Below, in pieces: positions 50,601-58,385 of a DNA stretch of 64,000 nt; the stretch's first letter is position 1; each line of letters begins with the position of its first letter. Location of the stretch: NCBI RefSeq assembly GCF_047496725.1, contig NC_132985.1, forward strand, positions 1,455,001 through 1,519,000. Direction: 5' to 3'. A program made the translations under genes and the position numbers. This DNA is from Anoplolepis gracilipes (Eukaryota; Arthropoda; Insecta; Hymenoptera; Formicidae). The notes beneath the pieces were generated by a model. The model had not been told where the DNA came from and did not search any database. It saw nothing but the letters and a program-made list of their open reading frames with translations.

Positions 50601-52439
50601 TGTGTGATTCAATGCACGGGTTATTTAAAATCCTGGGCGCCCGCGAAGATCGGTCTCGAGGAACAAGAGGGCGAGGCCGACGGTGAAGCTTGCAATTTGT
50701 CCTGTCTAGTCGCGGTCGGTCGGGTTCAAATGGCGATGTCGACAATTGCAGTGCCGTCAAGAAAGCCTCACTTGAGACCCATACAGTTCGTCTCGCGACA
50801 CGCGATGGATGGCAAATTTCTGTTTGTGGACCAAAGGTATATCGTTTAAATAAATTATTAAGCTATTGTTTTTTTTTTGCACACGTTATCTCCGAAACGT
50901 CATCGCAGGTTTTGTGTACATGTATTGATATGATAACATAATCTTTCTCGTTTAGAGCTACTCCAGTATTGGGCTTTTTACCTCAGGAACTGCTGGGCAC
51001 CAGTATGTACGAATACTATCACCACGACGATATTCCTCATCTAGCAGAATCTCACAAAGCCGCGTTGAAAACCTCTGAACGCGTTACCACGCAGGTAATT
51101 AATATCAATTATCATTTGCAATTGCGTTTTTTGCAATGATATTCGACTATTAAAATTATTTCTAATTATATCTGTCGTTAAATATTTGGCAGTGTTTCTG
51201 TGACTCAGAAAAACTATGCATTTTCATATAGATATCTCACACTAGTGACAAAATTTGTGTTATTCTTCTCACAGATCTACAGATTCCGAAGTAAGGATGC
51301 GAACTTTGTCAAACTGCAATCCGAATGGAAGTCCTTCAAAAACCCATGGACTAAAGACATCGAATATTTAATCGCCAAGAATTCTGCTATCTTGTGGGTA
51401 ACGATTATAGCATCCCTTGCACATCCCACGCAATGATAAAGAGCCCTCTATTACTTTTTTCAGTTGCGACGCGCATTCGAGTGGAAATAACGGATCCGAA
51501 GATTCGAGCGTACAGGACAACTACGATTATTTCACGCAAAGTAAGTGCGACTTGCAAACTATGTGCTTTCGCAAAATCGTAAACATATTGCTGACGTGAG
51601 ATCCTATATTTCTTAACTTGTAGGTAATGGAGGATTAGAGAGACTGATCTCGAGCCACGTGGAGGTAAGTAAGATTGGTCGGCAGATAGCGGAAGAAGTA
51701 CTGGACCTACAAAGACGCGGGGAAGACTCTTCCTCGGGTAGTAGTCCCGGTCCAGCTGCGACAGAGCCCGCTTTATTAAACACCGAGGTAAATATGTCTT
51801 AGATCGTCAATCCTGACTCAAATTTTTTATTATTTGCTTTTGATTAAAGTCACAAATCACGATAACGGCGTCGCCGAAGAGAGTATCCGACGTGTCTCAG
51901 TCAGGTGGCATCGGCAACGACAATTGTAACAGCAATCCCACATCAACGTTCAACCACGTGGCAAACAACGTGCAGCTCAACAGCATCGCGAACGACCAAG
52001 GTCATAGCTATTACTGTCTCTAAGGAGTCGGTTCTTGGTGTGTAGTGCGATTGCCAAAATTATTCGGAGAAGAGAAAGGATTATAGAGAAAGCAAAGTTT
52101 ACGACTATGTACCTATATAGAACATATATGGAAAAGAAGAATGTTTTTAGATATTTTGCTTATCGTACGACAATGTAGCGATTTTGTTGTCGTTACAACC
52201 GTGTATACCGATATTAGTAATATCACGCATAACGTAACATCCACTTCCTTTCAGGAGCGTCACCTGATGAGGACATGATGGATATGATTGGTGGCACCGC
52301 GATTAACGAATCGCCTAATCCGATCCCGTCTGACGGCAACGACGAGGCAGCGATGGCTGTCATCATGAGCTTGCTGGAAGCGGACGCTGGTCTAGGTGGT
52401 CCTGTCGACTTTTCCGGATTGCCGTGGCCGTTACCATAG
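29116..52439 (+). CDS. cyc: Cycle / BMAL1 (ARNTL) bHLH-PAS circadian transcription factor
   Basis: Coding exons: 29116-29155, 30485-30544, 31374-31433, 38249-38744, 41247-41720, 43414-43485, 45235-45472, 47855-47947, 48997-49114, 49734-49916, 50590-50836, 50956-51094, 51275-51393, 51464-51540, 51624-51787, 51850-52000 and 52255-52439, giving 971 aa. Phases close throughout. From 41.7 kb on the match to BMAL1 is unmistakable: KRKLSC, a bHLH (about 401-455, HSEIEKRRRDKMN), PAS-A (from about 481, FVFVVGCDRGRILYVSES; RERLIDAK; LPVKTD), PAS-B (about 675-780, YVSRHAMDGKF-like segment to EYLI), KIGRQIAEEV, and the C-terminal activation domain EADAGLGGPVDFSGLPWPLP. CYC/BMAL1 dimerises with CLOCK on E-boxes to drive period and cryptochrome. 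The long N-terminal region is low complexity (Gln/His/Ser/Thr). The first three exons are inferred from phase (all phase 1) and a good Kozak context (GAACATGG); an alternative first exon exists at 35270. Confidence 0.92.
29819..29981. repeat. Long inverted repeat, MITE-like, in cycle intron
   Basis: Two arms of about 80 bp read as imperfect reverse complements, at roughly 85 % identity by eye. The element begins with an A run plus TATTG and ends with CAATA plus a T run, so it is palindromic almost end to end with a short centre near 29898-29903. It has no coding capacity. The structure fits a foldback/miniature inverted-repeat element; no clear target-site duplication was found. Confidence 0.7.
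30129..30168. repeat. Short perfect hairpin
   Basis: Twelve-bp perfect arms (CACAAAACCAAC and its complement) flank a loop of about 16 nt in a cycle intron. Confidence 0.6.
30485..30544 (+). other. cyc: cycle duplicated 60-nt exon, copy A
   Basis: A 60-nt exon, phase 1 on both sides, flanked by TTTTTTATAG and GTACGA. In frame it encodes an MRPHEWMLSTSRNRFE module. It shares length, phase and the (H/N)EW(M/T) core with the exon at 31374, indicating tandem exon duplication. Because it is symmetric it can be skipped or included without changing frame. Confidence 0.6.
30727..30753. repeat. Poly(A) tract
   Basis: An uninterrupted run of A in a cycle intron. Confidence 0.9.
31374..31433 (+). other. 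cyc: cycle duplicated 60-nt exon, copy B
   Basis: A 60-nt exon, phase 1 on both sides, flanked by a strong pyrimidine tract with GTTCGCAG and by GTAAGA. In frame it encodes a VQPNEWTYGRARYEPK module. It aligns without gaps to copy A, sharing for example GATAC in the first third, GAATGGA in the middle, CTCGA and a final AAG. Confidence 0.6.
32595..32651. repeat. (GA)n microsatellite
   Basis: A long GA dinucleotide tract of about 57 bp in a cycle intron. Confidence 0.95.
34286..34321. repeat. Perfect 13-bp-arm hairpin
   Basis: GCTGACAAGTAAC is followed by a 10-nt loop and its exact reverse complement, about 400 bp upstream of the alternative cycle promoter region. Confidence 0.75.
34711..34720 (+). 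promoter_or_regulatory. Palindromic E-box (ACCACGTGGT)
   Basis: A perfect 10-bp palindrome containing the canonical CACGTG E-box bound by CLOCK:BMAL1-type bHLH dimers. It lies about 560 bp upstream of the alternative cycle ATG. CACGTG is fairly common in this window, so function is only suggested by position. Confidence 0.4.
35089..35094 (+). promoter_or_regulatory. E-box (CACGTG) in the alternative first exon
   Basis: A second canonical CACGTG about 180 bp upstream of the alternative ATG. It is probably within the 5' leader or just around the start site. Confidence 0.35.
35270..35285 (+). CDS. cyc: Alternative first coding exon of cycle (short isoform N terminus)
   Basis: ATG at 35270 gives MYTLL plus one base, followed by a good donor (GTAAGA) at 35286. 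The remaining base joins in phase 1 to the exon at 38249, as exon copy B does, and yields a 923-aa protein beginning MYTLLDPPEQQ. The surrounding CpG-rich sequence (about 34.5-35.28 kb) with (CGT)n runs looks like an internal promoter and leader. The Kozak context is weak (T at -3), and a short out-of-frame upstream ATG lies at 35234. The exon assignment is inference from splice site and phase only. Confidence 0.45.
38249..38744 (+). other. cyc: cycle Gln/His-rich exon
   Basis: The first exon common to both inferred cycle isoforms. It is entered through CCTTTTCCCCGAAG in phase 1 and left through GTAAGT in phase 2. It encodes an acidic start (DPPEQQISFCHSPDEGDLL), then His/Gln-rich and Gln/Glu-rich stretches including a polyglutamine run near 38670-38710. 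An in-frame ATG at 38347 could serve as a fallback start. It has no known domain and is probably disordered transactivation-type sequence. Confidence 0.75.
38745..41246 (+). other. cycle intron (between Gln-rich and Thr/His-rich exons)
   Basis: A 2.5-kb AT-rich intron. Open frames such as the minus-strand one at 39889-40308 show no family character. A CACGTG lies near 40572. Confidence 0.6.
41247..41720 (+). other. cyc: cycle Ser/Thr/His-rich exon
   Basis: Encodes SSCSTVYFGEINTG, a Gly/Ala segment, long Ser/Asn and Thr runs, and a histidine-rich stretch near 41565-41635 dominated by His with Gln and Arg. It ends in DEFPPISRKRKLSC, a basic motif resembling the KRK nuclear-localisation segment of BMAL1. 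The coding strand is rich in CAC/CAT/ACC triplets. Confidence 0.85.
41721..43413 (+). other. cycle intron
   Basis: A 1.7-kb intron with moderately CpG-rich patches (42.1-42.6 and 42.9-43.2 kb). Open frames on both strands overlap each other here and are not supported as genes. Confidence 0.6.
43486..45234 (+). other. cycle intron
   Basis: A 1.75-kb intron before the bHLH exon. It contains a perfect small palindrome at 43551-43571 (TCAATTGATT with its complement around one base) and a GTACGT repeat near 44619-44641. No gene seen. Confidence 0.6.
45473..47854 (+). other. cycle intron
   Basis: A 2.4-kb intron between the bHLH exon and the first PAS-A exon. Nothing recognisable beyond short purine-rich tracts. 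Confidence 0.6.
47948..48996 (+). other. cycle intron
   Basis: A 1.05-kb AT-rich intron inside the PAS-A coding region. A weak inverted repeat (TTAACGTAAT and its complement about 30 nt apart) lies near 48890-48942. Confidence 0.6.
49115..49733 (+). other. cycle intron
   Basis: A 619-bp intron within PAS-A; nothing notable. Confidence 0.6.
49917..50589 (+). other. cycle intron
   Basis: A 673-bp intron. A minus-strand open frame (50148-50432) is not supported by any family signature. Confidence 0.6.
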
Positions 52440-54212
52440 TGTTATAAACATTTGGAAATGTGCGAGATGAGAATGTGAATAACAAAACACATTTGAACGA
52501 AATGCTCGAAACGAGACTTGGTGCTGTAAAATGGTGCTTGTAATAAGGACTGCATTGAATTAAGCAAACTGTGTAACCTCTAAACTGAAAGTATCGCTAT
52601 CGATTCAATTAACTCTCGTTCTTTCAACGAAAAAAAAAATAACCGTGTATTCATACAACTATGTATATAGTTATCTTTTGTCGGTCTTTTTGAAAAGGGG
52701 GCGTTCGTACAACGAGGTAAATCGCGGTAGTCAACAGCGAAAAACGAGCGAATACTGAGACGAAGCTCCTTATCAAAAAGTATACAGTGGTGATAATGGT
52801 GCGGACAATATCGTGCGAATAGAAATTACGTTTTAGTGATAAATTGACGTTATACGTGTAAATACGTAGGCACATGTGTACGCGTGTGATATAACGTTTA
52901 AGTGTACCTAATTAAATTGTAAGAATATCTGTTCAGAAGAATATCTGTTTTGAGGAGGCTTTTATCTAACTGAATGAATGTTAGCGCGCAATTTTCGAAG
53001 CAATTTTTCCTAAAAATTTTGCCAAAATGAAAAAATGCCTATCACCAGTGAATATGAGATTCATCGAGATATATGCGCGCATCACGGTTGCTCGCGCGAC
53101 ACACGTTATTGTAAAGATAAAAAAGTAAATATAAATACACATTTATACTTTATATATATGCATTTACATGCACAAATAATAAATTGGAAAGTTATAAGAT
53201 ATTTTTTTGTAACACGGATAAATGAGCGACACTCGTCGCGCAAGCAATCACATTTTTCAATACTTCATTTTTCATTATCTTATTATAGAATGATGCCGAA
53301 AATATATATCGATGTGTAATCTGAACAAAGATCATCGTTAAATAGATCGTAATTAAGTTTAATTTTCCATTGTTTTATAATTGAAAAAGAAGATAGAAAC
53401 GGTAATTGATTAACTTTTCAAAGTTTGTGATTTTTCTTAAACTATAATGGTTTTTTATATTGTTGACCATCAAAAGTACGAAGGGATGACAAACAATCAT
53501 GAAGTACAAATAATCTCGAAACTAAAATTTTTAAACTCAAAACGTACAGAATAAGAAATTTTTTTACTCGTACAAATAACGCAAAAATCGCTTTCCAGAT
53601 TATCGGGATAGAAACGCAATACAAATATCTGTTATAAAGTTTGGTTTATAATATTTATCTGAGGAACAATCGAATTATATATATATATAATCTCAATATA
53701 TAATTTTATTTTACCATGACATACAAATCAACAAAGATATTGTAACAATATATTTACAACGCGAATAAAATGTGCCAAGGTAATATAAAAATTCTAATGC
53801 AAATAATATGACATTCTGCTGTAATTTATTGTCCAATATTAAAAAAAAAGATAAATATTTACATCTTGATACTTGACTATTCGGAATAAATCTTATGCAT
53901 GAATTCTCTCTCTCTCTCCCCCCTCTCTCTCTCTACCTATACATCATCAAAAATGCATTTTTTATTTAAGAACTGTAAAGAGTTTATTTGAATATGTGTT
54001 GATATATCATTTATACATTAAATAACAAATATATTATGTATTGTAAATATTCCATAATAATTATGTGTGTGCGTGCGTGTGTGTTTGTATGTGTGCAAAA
54101 CTTATTCTTTTCTGTTCTTTTCTCTCTCTCTCTCTCTCTCTTTTGGTCTAATCTGAATTGTAAACATTTCTTTTTGTACAAAAGTGTTTGAACTATTTAT
54201 GAATACATTAAG

Positions 54213-54263
<51 letters not shown>

Positions 54264-55013
54264 TATTTATCTAATTTCTATATCATTCTATTAATGAACT
54301 TGACTTTTCAGTGGATGAATGGTTACGAGAATATCTTTCTTATATACAATACAATAAAGAAAAATTGTTTGTGATTATTTACAATAATGTACATACATTA
54401 ATAGGAAAAATTATCAAGGAATATACTTGTATATTTTGATACGCAAATTTATTTTTCATAATTATCATTTTCCGATATATTAACGGCATTAATATCTACT
54501 AATAAAATCATCTTGTTAAATGTTTAATAGAAAATATTGTTTAATATTAAAAATATTCAATAGAAAATACATTCCATAACTGCAAATATGAAGATGTTCA
54601 TAATTTTATAATAGTTATTTATATATATTTGCATTCTTTGGAATCGATTAAATAAGGTTAAAATAAATCGCCGAGATACAACTCGATTTCTAATTAATCG
54701 ATGATGATAGTTTCAAAGTTTTAAATGACCAAATCTCAATTTGCAAAATATATGACAATTATGTTGTGTACATTAAAATAATTTGTATTTATTAATAAAA
54801 ATGTTTTTATGTTTTATATTACATGAATGTATGTATGTACCACTCTGTACATAATAATTTCGTTTTATCTTATAATAAACTTCCCGTTTTGTCAAAAAAT
54901 ATAAATGGACATAGTCGAAGAGGTAACCAATTCTATGTGTTATGAATATGCTCAGAGGCTGCAGATGCATACCAGTATTGGTTTTTCTAATATCAGGTGG
55001 AATATAGACCAAC
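52440..55013. other. Convergent intergenic region (cycle and RPA43 3' ends)
   Basis: Contains the cycle 3' UTR, probably the first 0.5-1.5 kb, and AT-rich sequence up to the RPA43 stop. Microsatellites: (CT)n near 53909-53935 and 54119-54141, a GT run near 54064-54085, and a long (TA)n at 54214-54260. No gene recognised. Confidence 0.6.
54214..54260. repeat. (TA)n microsatellite
   Basis: An alternating TA tract of about 47 bp downstream of cycle. Confidence 0.9.
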
Positions 55014-57816
55014 TTAAACTTTTTCAACTTTTATTTTAATAGGAGATTTTAATTCTAATTTTAGATCTGAATCAAATTTCTCAGCTTTTATTTTCATATG
55101 AGTTTTTGATTCTGAATCTGAAGATAGGGATGTTTTCTTTCTCTTTTTACAACTTGCCAAGTAATCAGATGTGACTTCATTCTCTGTATCAGTCTCATGA
55201 GACCTTTTGCGCTTCTTTCGATGTTTAATCTTCTCTCTGTCGGAAGTAGTATCTTCTACACTGGTTAAATTTTCACTTTTAATAACTCTATCCAGTTTGT
55301 GATTTTCAATAGCACTGCATGTATTATGAATATTATCTTCACATTTAATATTTTTGTTATTATAACTGTCTATATTATTCAATCTGGTTTCATTATTATT
55401 TTCAGAAATAGATTCTAAGTCACTTTCAAGAGACTTCTTATGCTTTTTTCGGTTTTTTCTTTTCTCTTTTTCGGAAGTAGCATTGTCTTCTAATATTTTT
55501 TGATCAGTTGAGGTTTGATCAATCTTGATAGAATTATTCAGATTTGGACTTTCGATAACATTGTCTGTATCATCATTAATTTCACCTTTAATATACCTGT
55601 AAATATCATTCCCTCCATTATTGCTCGATTCAGCTTTTATCTGATTCGTAAAGAAAGATTCTGAAGCATTATTATTTTCAGAAATAGATTCTAAGTCACT
55701 TTCAAGAGATTTCTTATGCTTTTTTCGGTTTTTTCTTTTCTCTTTTTCGGAAATAGCATTGTCTTCTAATATTTTTTGATCAGTTGATGTTTGATCAATC
55801 TTGATAGAATTATTCAGATTTGGATTTTCGATAACATTGTCTGTATCGCCATTAATTTCACCTTTAATATACCTGTAAATATCATTCCCTGCATTATTGC
55901 TCGATTCATCTTTTATCTGATTCGTAAAGAAAGATTTTGAAGCATTATTATTTTCAGAAATAGATTCTAAGTCACTTTCAAGAGATTTCTTATGCTTTTT
56001 TCGGTTTTTTCTTTTCTCTTTTTCGGAAATAGCATTGTCTTCTAATATTTTTTGATCAGTTGAGGTTTGATCAATCTTGATAGAATTCTTCAGATTTGGA
56101 TTTTCGATAACATTGTCTGTATCGCCATTAATTTCACCTTTAATATACCTGTAAATATCATTCCCTGCATTATTGCTCGATTCATCTTTTATCTGATTCG
56201 TAAAGAAAGATTGTGAAGCATTATTATTTTCAGAAATAGATTCTAAGTCACTTTCAAGAGACTTCTTATGCTTTTTTCGGTTTTTTCTTTTCTCTTTTTC
56301 AGAAATAGCATTGTCTTCTAATATTTCTTGATCAGTTGAGGTTTGATCAATCTTGATATAATTATTCAGATTTGGATTTTCGATAATATTGTCTGTATCG
56401 TCATTAATTTCACATTTAATATACCTATAAATATCATTCCCTGCATTATTGTTCGATTCATCTTTTACCTGATTCATAAAGAAAGATTCTGAATCAATCT
56501 CGCGGGATTTTTTATGTTTCTTTCGATGTTTCTTCTTCTCTTTATCAGAGACAATACCTTCTTCTTCATTGATTGAATCATCAATCTTGACATTCGCTTT
56601 ATGTCTTTCAATAGTATTATCCATATTACTATCTTCATATTTAATATTTTTAGTATCAATCTCACGAGACTTTTTATGTTTCTTTCGATGTTTCTTCCTC
56701 TCTTTATCAGATATATCTTCTTCTGATATTTCACCGTTTGTCTTCTCAATCTTAATAGTACTATCCAAGTTGTGATTTTCATTAACATTTTCTATATTTA
56801 TACTTTCTGATAATCTGCAGCCTTGTAAATAATCAGAATTTAAAGCGGCACGGATAAAAGGAGGCTTACTCTTGTTGTCTATTTGACTTACGCAGCATCT
56901 TATTTCTTGACCAATCTCCACTGAATCTCCTAACCATTCCTCTGTATTATCAGGTTTCGGAATAGATACAGTATATATTTTATGTACTAGCACTACAATA
57001 TGATCCAAGCCTTTCTTGTTCACTATACCTGTGGAACAAATATAATTTTAAATTTCTTTATAACAGATTTTTAAGTATACAATTAACAAAAGTATAATTT
57101 ACCTTTTAGGAAAGATCCAACAGTTGGACGAAACAAATAAAAGTCTGCTTCTATATCAACATGAATAAAGGGAGAGTCATAAAATAACTCCCCAAAATTC
57201 CTAAGCAATTTAGGATTTTTAAAAGTTAGCATAAATCCATGCAATCTAAAATAACACAGAATTGTTAAATTAAATTTTATTGTAAAATTTTCAATATTTG
57301 TTACTTGTTGCGCACACAGACAAATCTAAGAATATACTCTTAGAAAAAAGACATTTTATATTTATAATGTTATAACTATAATATAATATATAATAAGATC
57401 TAAGCATTTACTTGTGATGCTAAAGTTGCAACAAGAATTAATCATACTGATAATAATTTAGTGTCTCGAATTTTTTTTCTCTTTTTCATTTATGTAAACA
57501 TTGGATCCAGATTTAAACATTTATGAATAAATGTTAAAACTTTAAATATAAAATATAAGAAATATATATTGCTTTATGAAATAAAATTTGTAAAATATAA
57601 ACATGTGTGTAACATTACGTACTCTTTGTCGTAGCTGTTTAATGATGATTTTAATATTTGATTCAAACCTCGCTGAATATTCATCAAATGGTACGGATGT
57701 AAAGCGAGATGTTTGATGGTTTTCTCAAAATGCACGTGAGCATCCTCTTCTTCCAAGAGTCCGGTGAGCTCCAGCAAGCTCCACGTTATATTTTTATTTG
57801 CCTTTTGAAAATCCAT
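55014..57816 (-). CDS. Polr1F: RNA polymerase I subunit RPA43 (POLR1F) with expanded repeat tail
   Basis: Minus-strand exons are 57623-57816, 57103-57245 and 55014-57028, giving 783 aa. The first about 190 residues match RPA43: HPYHLMNIQRGLNQILK, a stretch continuing into FMLTFKNPKLLRNFGELFYDSPFIHVDIEADFYLFRP, then GSFLKGIVNKKGLDHIVVLVHKIYTVSIPKP, the Rpb7-like two-domain fold that forms the Pol I stalk with RPA14/RPA34-type partners and contacts Rrn3/TIF-IA. The remaining about 590 residues are a charged tail with repeated KKHRKKHKKS boxes and four 92-aa tandem repeats (about residues 287-655). Vertebrate RPA43 (338 aa in human) also has a Lys-rich tail but a far shorter one. The start at 57816 is the first ATG. 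The gene is divergent from WDR70. Confidence 0.9.
55401..56508 (-). repeat. Four tandem 276-bp coding repeats in RPA43
   Basis: The same phrase (TTCAGAAATAGATTCTAAGT on the plus strand) recurs at 55401, 55677, 55953 and 56229, exactly 276 bp apart, which is 92 codons. Each unit encodes an acidic/Asn-rich segment (DIYRYIKGEIN..., SIKIDQTSTDQ...) and a basic box (EKEKRKNRKKHKKSLESD). Copies are nearly identical, so the array expanded recently or is homogenised. Confidence 0.95.
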
Positions 57817-58385
57817 TTTACTTCGCAATCGTAAGACGGTACAAAATAATGTAAAAATACACGCTTATGTACTAGGTATTACAATTGCATTAGGTTAGAA
57901 TTGATAATAAATTTAGACACCCACGCATGCACTTTATACCTACACCTACACTCTTAGTGCAATCTAAAGGCTGCTCTACATAAAGGTGAATTTTCACGAG
58001 CCGCTGAAACCGATTGTTTGAGCGACAAAAAGGATCACGTGACCAAAATTGACGAATTGATATTTTTATTTTTAGTCACGTGATCCTTTTTGTCGCTCAA
58101 ACAATCGTTTTCAGTGGCTCGTGAAAATTTACTTTAAAGCTATCTAAATATGAAAAGAAGCTGTGTAAACCAGAGAGAAGCTTAAGGGGTCTGATTTTAT
58201 TTTACTAAAGGTTGTCACTCTGAAAAGTATTTTTCACAACAAACGCAGGAACGAACTATAAATAAAATTGCATATAAATTGTCGAATTTTTTATTTTATG
58301 CCGATTGCACGTCATGTTTTACAAGTAAGTAAATACTGTGCTGACTTAACATCAAGTTATTAAATCAAGTAATTAAATCGGCAAT
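57817..58385. promoter_or_regulatory. Bidirectional promoter region of RPA43 and WDR70
   Basis: A 569-bp gap between two divergent start codons. It contains a long inverted repeat (57982-58135) with a CACGTG in each arm. No TATA box was identified for either gene. Confidence 0.6.
57982..58135. repeat. Inverted repeat with 62-bp arms
   Basis: The left arm (57982-58043) and right arm (58075-58135) are reverse complements with about four or five mismatches around a loop of about 31 nt. The innermost 32 bp of each arm, from GTCACGTGATCC outward, are perfectly paired. It could form a cruciform or, in RNA, a long hairpin. It has the structure of a foldback/MITE remnant, but no clean target-site duplication was found. 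Confidence 0.85.

Noticed and set aside
51624..51664. Possible splice donor GTAAGT at 51665 inside the cycle exon
   Set aside because: The frame continues directly into KIGRQIAEEV, which matches conserved BMAL1 sequence (KIGRMIAEEI), so the exon must run to 51787.
55401..56508. CRISPR-like or satellite array
   Set aside because: The 276-bp periodicity is in frame with the RPA43 coding sequence and preserves protein sequence. It is a coding tandem repeat, not a CRISPR or noncoding satellite.
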